DNA from: Acetothermia bacterium UBA3571
Lineage (GTDB): Bacteria; Bipolaricaulota; Bipolaricaulia; Bipolaricaulales; Bipolaricaulaceae
Assembly (NCBI GenBank): GCA_002375995.1
Contig: DFNI01000011.1
Location: 41,167-105,166, forward strand
Length of the DNA stretch: 64,000 bases
Reading direction: 5' to 3'
Shown here: positions 58,404 through 64,000 of the stretch, piece after piece
Layout of the letters: the number at the start of each line of letters is the position of its first letter
Numbering within the stretch: position 1 is the first letter of the stretch
The notes under the pieces: model-generated
What the model saw: the letters and a program-made list of their open reading frames with translations, nothing else
Databases searched by the model: none
What the model was told of the DNA's origin: nothing
Translations under genes and position numbers: made by a program

Positions 58404-59099
58404 TCAATGGCAATTGCCCCAGCCGTAGCCGTGCATCCCCATGCGACCACCCCACATGGCGTCGTGCCACGGGCAGAACCCGTCTTCGTCCTCATCCATC
58501 ATTCCGAAGGGACCACGCCCGGTCCCGAACCCCAGGTCAGCCATCTGGGAAGGGGTGAGCTTTCCCCCGCTTTGGGCCGCAAGCTCCAGGGTCGGAAGCT
58601 CCCATTTAAGGGAGGCCCGGGAAAGATAGGAGAAAAGGCGTTCGATCCCACGGGGATAACGGGTCTCCCTTAAGGCCTCAGCGTAGAGCGCGCCTTTCTC
58701 CGCGGCTCGCTGAGCTAACTCGGCCGCGATCTCCTCCAGGCTCCCGGGGAGCGTCGTTTGGTCCAAGTACGGATTCTCGAGGGGATATGCCACGTTATAG
58801 CGACCGAGGAATTCCTCCAAGAGCTCGATGTTGTGTTCGGAGATTTCCTTCAAGGTGTAATAGGGTTCGATTTTTCCGTACTGGGCGATCACGGCCTCGT
58901 ACGCGGCGTACATGGCGTACTCCGCGTCCAGGGCACGGAGCGCTATCCCTTCCAGCTCCGCCGGGAAGGGGCCCATGAACGCTCCCCAGTACGGGGACTC
59001 GTCCCGTCTATATCCGTGGGCTAGGGCCACCACACCGCCGATGAGGAGCACGACCACTATTGCCCCAATGGTCCACTTGTACCCATTGTTCTTCTTCAT
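58404..59099 (-). CDS. DUF2202 ferritin-like protein, membrane-anchored
   Basis: A 231-residue protein with an N-terminal anchor (KWTIGAIVVVLLIGGVVALA) and a ferritin-like helical domain: AELEGIALRALDAEYAMYAA, SEHNIELLEEFLGRYN. The C-terminal tail is unusual and metal-rich: DEDEDGFCPWHDAMWGG, GMHGYGWGNCH, with Cys, His and Met that could bind metal. The domain (PF09968) is found in anaerobes; a metal storage or oxidative-stress role is inferred. ATG at 59099; terminator 27 nt downstream. Confidence 0.8.
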   Translation of the reverse strand: MKKNNGYKWTIGAIVVVLLIGGVVALAHGYRRDESPYWGAFMGPFPAELEGIALRALDAEYAMYAAYEAVIAQYGKIEPYYTLKEISEHNIELLEEFLGRYNVAYPLENPYLDQTTLPGSLEEIAAELAQRAAEKGALYAEALRETRYPRGIERLFSYLSRASLKWELPTLELAAQSGGKLTPSQMADLGFGTGRGPFGMMDEDEDGFCPWHDAMWGGRMGMHGYGWGNCH

Positions 59100-59196
59100 C
59101 GTCCCTCCTTTTGGGATCCATATAGGTTATGTGGGGGGCATTATGCACGGCGGATGTGGAAGGACGGTGGAAGGGCGGTGAAAGTTTGTGGAGGGG

Positions 59197-60621
59197 CTAG
59201 GAAAGGGTCTCGCAGCCGAGCTTTTCCAGACAGCAGATGTCCGAGTGGGGAATCGCGCGGGTCCCGATGTGCTGGTAACGTTCGTGCCCCTTCCCGGCCA
59301 CGAGCACGATGTCCCCCGGACCGGCCAACTCCACCGCCCTTCGGATGGCCCGTGCCCGATCCAACTCGATCTCATATACAACACGGGAGGCTTCCAGCTC
59401 CCGGACGATCTCCGCCGCGATGCAAGCGGGATCCTCCCCCTTGGGATTGTCGGAAGTGACGATGGCGAAATCGGCGTACTCCCCCGCTGCTTTCCCCATC
59501 AGCGGTCGCTTCCCCTTGTCCGCCTCTCCCGGGGCCCCGAAGACCACGAAGAGCCTTTTGGCCCTCGGCCGCAGGAGCTTCAGCACCGCCTCCAGGGCCT
59601 GTGGGGTGTGGGCGTAATCCACTACCGCCCAAGCGCCATTCGGTGTCCGTAGGCGCTGGAGCCTCCCTTCGGGAAGGGAAGATCCAGCGAGCCGCGCCGC
59701 GATCTTTCGGGGAGAAAGCCCCACCGCCCACGCCGCCGCCGCGGCGGCCAGGGCGTTCTCCAGGTTGAACCTCCCTGGATAAGGGACCATGGCCCGAACC
59801 TTTCCGCCCGGAGTCACCAAGGTGAACTCGGTCTTCCATTCCCCCTCTTCGATGTCATCCGCCCACACCTCCCCGTCCTCGATCCCGTAAACGATGGGAC
59901 GAGCGGCCGTAGTGGAAAAGAACTTGTCGGCATGTGGGCTTCTCCCGTTTACTACTGCATACCCGTCGCTGGGCAAAGACTCGAACAAGAGGAGCTTCGC
60001 GTCGAGGTAGGCCTCCATGGTCCCGTGGAAGTCCAGGTGGTCGCGGGAAAGGTTGGTAAACACGCCTATCCGAAACTCCGTGCCCACCAAGCGTCTTTGC
60101 ACCAGGCCGATGGAGGAAGCCTCCAAAACGAAGTATCTCTTCCCCCGCGCCAGGGCCTCAGCTGCCAAGCGTTGGATCTCCGGGGCCTCGGGGGTGGTCA
60201 CACAGGAAAGCCCCTCCCGCTCCACCCGGATGGTGGTCAAGGCCTCGCAGCGGGGGAGGATCTGGCCCAAAAGGTGCGCTACCGTGGTCTTCCCGTCGGT
60301 TCCTGTGACCCCGATGGTGGTGAGCTTCCGCGTGGGATGGCCGAAAAAGGCGGCCGCGATCTTCCCCATGGCAGCCCGGACATCGGGGACCTGGATGTAG
60401 GGCACGGGAAGATGCGAGATCTCCCGCTCCCCCACCACCGCCGCCGCTCCCTTTTCGATGGCCTGGGGGATGAATTCGTGTCCATCGAGGCGCCTTCCCC
60501 GAAGGGCGAAGAAGAGATCCCCCGCCGAAACCATCCGCGAGTCCCAAGAAAGCCCCCGGATCTTGACCCTCGGGGCATCGAGGCCAAGTTCCCGCAGGAG
60601 CGCGTCCAGGGTTGTGGCCAT
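59197..60621 (-). CDS. murE: UDP-N-acetylmuramoyl-tripeptide synthetase
   Basis: A 474-residue Mur ligase adding the third amino acid of the peptidoglycan stem. ATP loop GVTGTDGKTTVAHLLG; VFTNLSRDHLDFHGTMEAYL; FNLENALAAAAAAWAVG; DYAHTPQALEAVLKLLR; and the substrate motif DNPKGEDP. In E. coli and other mDAP users this is DNPRTEEP; Arg is replaced by Lys here, so substrate choice (mDAP, Lys, Orn) is open. Its ATG overlaps the stop of the upstream gene (TGATG), so they are co-translated. No other mur gene is near. Confidence 0.93.
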   Translation of the reverse strand: MATTLDALLRELGLDAPRVKIRGLSWDSRMVSAGDLFFALRGRRLDGHEFIPQAIEKGAAAVVGEREISHLPVPYIQVPDVRAAMGKIAAAFFGHPTRKLTTIGVTGTDGKTTVAHLLGQILPRCEALTTIRVEREGLSCVTTPEAPEIQRLAAEALARGKRYFVLEASSIGLVQRRLVGTEFRIGVFTNLSRDHLDFHGTMEAYLDAKLLLFESLPSDGYAVVNGRSPHADKFFSTTAARPIVYGIEDGEVWADDIEEGEWKTEFTLVTPGGKVRAMVPYPGRFNLENALAAAAAAWAVGLSPRKIAARLAGSSLPEGRLQRLRTPNGAWAVVDYAHTPQALEAVLKLLRPRAKRLFVVFGAPGEADKGKRPLMGKAAGEYADFAIVTSDNPKGEDPACIAAEIVRELEASRVVYEIELDRARAIRRAVELAGPGDIVLVAGKGHERYQHIGTRAIPHSDICCLEKLGCETLS

Positions 60622-61262
60622 CACCTAGGGCCGAAGAGGGCAAAAAGTTCCAGGTAAGAAAAGGGGGCGAAACCCGCCCCGGTGAATTCCACTCCCACCA
60701 CCGCCCGTAGGAGCCCCAGTTCCCAGAGCCGCACTAGAGACCCCAGCGAGAGCCTCGGCGGGGCAAAGCTTCCCTCGCCCAAGAGGTGCAGCCATGGGAA
60801 CAAGGTGAAATCGGCGGCCAGATTCGCTGAAAAATTTACACCGGGAAAAAGGGAAAGGTACACACCCATATGCCAAGCCAGCCGTCCGGGGAAGGAAAGG
60901 TACCCTCCAATCCCCAGGTCCAGGTAGCTCAAATCGAACGGCACCGCCACCGAGGCCTTGGCGGACAACATCGCCCCGGCCACGGTACCAAATCCATACT
61001 TGAGCTCCCCGTTCAAGAGGCCGAGAAAAAGGAGAACCGGTTGGATTCCGAGCTGGACCTGATCGGTGAGGCCGTAACGGAGGTGCAGCCCGAGGAAGTC
61101 GGCGGGCTCACCGGGGAGACGGATCGGTCCGATCAGCCATGCTCCTGGCGTGAGGGGATAAGCGGTTTCACCACCCAAGGTGAGCGGCAACTCCGCTCCC
61201 CAAGCCACGTACCCCGCCGCCAACCAAAACAATCCCCAGCCCCAAAGCTTCGTGACCCTCAC
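60621..61262 (-). CDS. Secreted protein with beta-barrel-like pattern, unknown
   Basis: A 213-residue protein with a signal peptide (KLWGWGLFWLAAGYVAWG, cleavage near AWGAEL) and alternating hydrophobic strands (LHLRYGLTDQVQLGIQPVLL, KYGFGTVAGAMLSAKASVAV) ending in aromatic FSYLELFALFG. This pattern fits a small outer-membrane beta-barrel, which would imply a diderm envelope, but no family is recognised. GTG start after AAGGTGAGATGCG. The stop overlaps the murE ATG. Confidence 0.6.
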   Translation of the reverse strand: MRVTKLWGWGLFWLAAGYVAWGAELPLTLGGETAYPLTPGAWLIGPIRLPGEPADFLGLHLRYGLTDQVQLGIQPVLLFLGLLNGELKYGFGTVAGAMLSAKASVAVPFDLSYLDLGIGGYLSFPGRLAWHMGVYLSLFPGVNFSANLAADFTLFPWLHLLGEGSFAPPRLSLGSLVRLWELGLLRAVVGVEFTGAGFAPFSYLELFALFGPR

Positions 61263-61345
61263 CGCATCTCACCTTACCCGTGTTTAGGTGGAACCCTTGA
61301 CACCGGCACACGGGGACAGCCCCGGTGTGGGTTCCACAACAGCCT

Positions 61346-63244
61346 TCAAATATCCAGCACCGCCACGCGGTGGGCGTTCTCCTGGATGAAGGCCCGCCGC
61401 AGCGATACATCCGGCCCCATCAGGGTGGAGAAGATCTCATCGGCCTCCAGGGCATCCCGCACGGTTACCTTTTTCAGGACCCGGGTCTCGGGGTTCATGG
61501 TGGTCTCCCATAGCTCCCGGGGGTTCATCTCCCCCAAGCCCTTGAAGCGCCGTACGGTGTACTTCCCGTTCGCTCCCTTTCGGAAACGCTCGAGCTCCTC
61601 GTCCGAATAAAGGTAGAACCGCTCTTTTCCCATTTGGACGCTGTAAAGGGGGGGCTGGGCGATGTAGACGTGGCCGTGTTCGATGAGGGGGCGGAGGTTG
61701 CGGAAGAAGAACGTCAAAAGCAAGGTGCGGATGTGGGCCCCGTCGATGTCGGCGTCGGTGAGCAGGATGATCTTGTGGTAACGGAGCTTGGAGATGTCGA
61801 ACTCCTCGCGGATGCCGGTGCCCAGGGCGGTGATGATCGCCCGAAGTTCCTGGTTGTCCAAAAGCTTCGATAGCCCCGCCTTCTCCACGTTCAGGACCTT
61901 GCCCCGGAGGGGAAGGATGGCCTGGAAGGTACGGTCCCGGGCCTGCTTGGCCGAGCCCCCGGCGGAATCCCCCTCCACGATGAAGAGCTCCGCCTTGGTG
62001 GGGTCCTCGCTGGTACAGTCGGCAAGCTTCCCGGGTAGGGAAAGGGAGACCAAGACCCCTTTCCGCCGAACCAGTTGCCTTGCCTTCGCCGCCGCCTGTC
62101 GGGCTTTGTGGGCGGCGATGGACTTCTCGACGATCGCCCGGGCCACCCCGGTGTTCTTCACCAGGTACTGGTAGAGCTGCTCCCGAACCACCTCCTCCAC
62201 GTAGGTCCGGACCCAAGGGTTCCCGAGCTTCATCTTGGTCTGGCCCTCGAACTCCGGGGAGGGAAGCTTCACGGAAATGATGGCCACCAACCCCTCCCGG
62301 ATCGCCTCGCCGGGGAGGTTATCGTCGTTTTTGGTAAGCATCCGCTTTTCCCGGGCGTAGTCGTTGATCACCCGGGTGAGGGCCGCCCGGAAGCCAGTGA
62401 GATGGGCCCCTCCCTCCCGGGTGTTGATGCAGTTGGCGAAGGTGAAAACCTCCTCGTCGATGGCGTTGGTGAAAAGCATCGCGATCTCCACGGCTCGATC
62501 GGGACGGGAGTCGGAGAGGTAGATGGGGTCCTTGTGAAGGGGCTCTTTCCCTGTGGCGAGCTCCTTGACGAAGGAAACGATTCCCCCCTTGTAGTGAAAG
62601 GTTCGCTTGAGGCCGGTGATGCGGTTGTCCAAGTGGATGGTGAGTCCGGGGTTGAGGTACGCCAGCTCCCTCAAGCGTTGGGCCAGTTTCGTGAAGTTGT
62701 AGCGTAGTTCCCCGAAGATCTCGCGGTCAGGAAGGAAGCTCACCGTGGTGCCGGTCTCGTCGGTCTCGCCCACGACTTCCAGCTCCGTCACCTTATAGCC
62801 CCGGGAGAAACGTTGCCGGTAAACCTTTCCGTCCTTCCAACGGACCTCCACCTCCAGCCATTCGGAGAGGGCGTTCACCACCGAAACGCCCACCCCGTGG
62901 AGCCCGCCGGAGACCTTGTAACCCCCGCGCTCGAACTTGCCACCCGCGTGGAGGGTGGTCATCACCAACTCCACCGTGTTTACGCCCGCCTCGGGGTGGA
63001 TTCCCACGGGGATGCCGCGGCCGTTGTCGCGCACGGTGATGGATTTGTCCTCGTTCACCACCACCCAGATCTCGTCACAGTAGCCGGCCAGGTGCTCGTC
63101 TACGGCGTTATCCACCACCTCGTAGATGAGGTGGAGGAGGCCGTCGGGGCCGGTGGAGCCGATGTACATCCCCGGCCGGCGGCGCACCGCCTCCATGTCC
63201 TCCAAGACTTTTATGGAATGGACGTCATACTCGTGTGCGGTCAT
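61346..63244 (-). CDS. gyrB: DNA gyrase subunit B
   Basis: A 632-residue type II topoisomerase ATPase subunit. The GHKL ATPase domain has YEVVDNAVDEHLAGYCDEIW, VRDNGRGIPVGIHPEAG and GGLHGVGVSVVNALSEWLEV; the toprim domain has FIVEGDSAGGSAKQARDR (EGDSA) and LLTDADIDGAHIRTLLLTFF (DxD); the C-terminus has RFKGLGEMNPRELWETTMNP. Length matches the gram-positive/Thermotoga type (no 170-residue insert of Proteobacteria). gyrA is not in the window. Start at 63244; no strong ribosome site. Confidence 0.96.
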   Translation of the reverse strand: MTAHEYDVHSIKVLEDMEAVRRRPGMYIGSTGPDGLLHLIYEVVDNAVDEHLAGYCDEIWVVVNEDKSITVRDNGRGIPVGIHPEAGVNTVELVMTTLHAGGKFERGGYKVSGGLHGVGVSVVNALSEWLEVEVRWKDGKVYRQRFSRGYKVTELEVVGETDETGTTVSFLPDREIFGELRYNFTKLAQRLRELAYLNPGLTIHLDNRITGLKRTFHYKGGIVSFVKELATGKEPLHKDPIYLSDSRPDRAVEIAMLFTNAIDEEVFTFANCINTREGGAHLTGFRAALTRVINDYAREKRMLTKNDDNLPGEAIREGLVAIISVKLPSPEFEGQTKMKLGNPWVRTYVEEVVREQLYQYLVKNTGVARAIVEKSIAAHKARQAAAKARQLVRRKGVLVSLSLPGKLADCTSEDPTKAELFIVEGDSAGGSAKQARDRTFQAILPLRGKVLNVEKAGLSKLLDNQELRAIITALGTGIREEFDISKLRYHKIILLTDADIDGAHIRTLLLTFFFRNLRPLIEHGHVYIAQPPLYSVQMGKERFYLYSDEELERFRKGANGKYTVRRFKGLGEMNPRELWETTMNPETRVLKKVTVRDALEADEIFSTLMGPDVSLRRAFIQENAHRVAVLDI

Positions 63245-63383
63245 CTCGGAGCCACCTCGTCCCAGTATATCAAAAACCCCGAAAATTCACAAACGAACGG
63301 CAAATGACCGCGATCAGCCGGCCGTTTGTCCGTTGGTGGCACACACGGCGAGCGGATATCCTTTCCGAAAGGGAGGAGGGAGA

Positions 63384-64000
63384 ATGAAGCTTCTCGAATG
63401 GCAAGGACGGAAGCTCTTTACGCGTTTCGGCATCCCGATCCCGGAAGGGGAGGTGGTGGGCGACCCCGCTGGTGCCCGGCGTGTGGCTGAAACTATCGGC
63501 GGGCCGGTGGTGCTCAAGGCCCAAATCCCCGTGGGCGGCCGGGCAAAGGCCGGCGGAATAAAGCTCGCTGCATCCCCGGACGAGGCCGAAAAGGTCGCCG
63601 CTGAGCTCTTGGGACGGGAGATCAAAGGGATCCGGGTGGAGCGGATCCTGGTGGTGGAGGCGGCCGAGATCCGGGGGGAGCACTACCTAGGGATAACCCT
63701 GGACCGTTCCCGCTGCGCCCCGGTGATGATCTACTCGCCCGAGGGAGGGATAGAGATCGAGGAGGTGGCGGAACGAAAGCCTGAAGCGGTGGCTCGGGAA
63801 CACATCCCACCCTTGGAAGGACCCTCTCCCTTCAGGTTGCGGCGGCTCTTCCGCATCGCCTCCCCAGAGTTCAGAAAGGACCTCTCTCGGATAGCCCTGA
63901 AGCTCTACGAGCTCTTCCGGGAATACGAGGCCACGTTGGTGGAGATAAACCCCCTGGCCGAGACCCCCGGAGGACTTCTGGCCCTAGACGCCAAGGTGAT
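63384..64000 (+). CDS. sucC: Succinyl-CoA ligase beta subunit, N-terminal part (window edge)
   Basis: ATG after GGGAGGAGGGAGA opens a frame to the window edge, 205 codons: MKLLEWQGRKLFTRFGIPIP, VVLKAQIPVGGRAKAGGIKL and LVEINPLAETPGG are the ATP-grasp domain of SucC/AcdB. It would make succinyl-CoA, or act as acetyl-CoA/acyl-CoA synthetase (ADP-forming) beta. The missing half with the nucleotide-pocket residues prevents a finer call. Divergent from gyrB. Confidence 0.9.
   Translation, partial: MKLLEWQGRKLFTRFGIPIPEGEVVGDPAGARRVAETIGGPVVLKAQIPVGGRAKAGGIKLAASPDEAEKVAAELLGREIKGIRVERILVVEAAEIRGEHYLGITLDRSRCAPVMIYSPEGGIEIEEVAERKPEAVAREHIPPLEGPSPFRLRRLFRIASPEFRKDLSRIALKLYELFREYEATLVEINPLAETPGGLLALDAKV

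Overview
The window is GC-rich, gene-dense bacterial chromosome with many GTG and TTG starts, overlapping ATGA/TGATG gene junctions and short intergenic gaps. It encodes a bacterial cell-division/peptidoglycan/condensin set (murE, amidase, smc-scpA-scpB, gyrB), a large SRP RNA with an Alu domain, three tRNAs, and anaerobic, iron- and molybdenum-centred metabolism (citrate lyase, NAD-linked formate dehydrogenase, feoAB, xanthine-dehydrogenase-like and sulfite-oxidase-like Mo enzymes). This fits a deep-branching, probably anaerobic and possibly thermophilic bacterium. A candidate phylum such as Bipolaricaulota/Acetothermia is my guess only; nothing in the window proves it. No prophage, CRISPR array or intact insertion sequence was seen.

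Layout. 1-3.6 kb (minus): citrate lyase citF and a citD-citE fusion, a PqaA-like hydrolase, tpiA. 3.6-8.2 kb (plus): slipin, WalJ-like metallo-hydrolase, M20 peptidase, ABC export pair. 8.1-17.1 kb (mostly minus): MFS pump, tRNA-Leu, then a sugar-phosphate run hpt-nif3-glgC-galT-lacD-pfk-ctpA. 17.2-24 kb: MATE pump, a decayed nucleotidyltransferase, orphan HicB, scpB-scpA-smc with an unusually short SMC, and a coiled-coil membrane protein. 24-28 kb: MetE-like and B12/radical-SAM proteins, mobA-fdhD. 28.2-33.3 kb (minus): formate dehydrogenase module nuoE-nuoF-fdhA. 33.6-34.1 kb (plus): a stable-RNA unit tRNA-Arg / tRNA-Ser / SRP RNA.

34.1-39.9 kb is a decay zone rich in methyltransferases: two intact methyltransferases and a PH-domain protein are interleaved with broken methyltransferases, two differently decayed copies of a pyruvate-kinase C-domain-like gene, and a dppC tail. 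40-51.5 kb: DUF488, ferritin-VIT1, mscL (frameshifted, zinc ribbon), an SNF2 helicase with an HhH partner, feoAB, amidase, orphan ABC ATPase, sulfite-oxidase-like protein, glutamine amidotransferase, secreted protein. 51.6-64 kb: orphan Mo hydroxylase, a FakA-FakB fusion, a three-gene amino-acid transporter without ATPase, a ferritin-like DUF2202 protein, murE, gyrB and the start of sucC.

How parts connect. mobA and fdhD lie about 1.5 kb from the formate dehydrogenase whose cofactor they would help make. Pfk, a class I aldolase, TpiA, GalT and GlgC cover upper glycolysis and glycogen entry. FeoAB, ferritin-VIT1 and DUF2202 suggest iron import and buffering. A recurring theme is that the first gene of several transcription units has a -10-like hexamer 6-8 nt before a start codon that lacks a Shine-Dalgarno sequence, suggesting leaderless mRNAs, whereas genes inside operons mostly carry strong Shine-Dalgarno sites.
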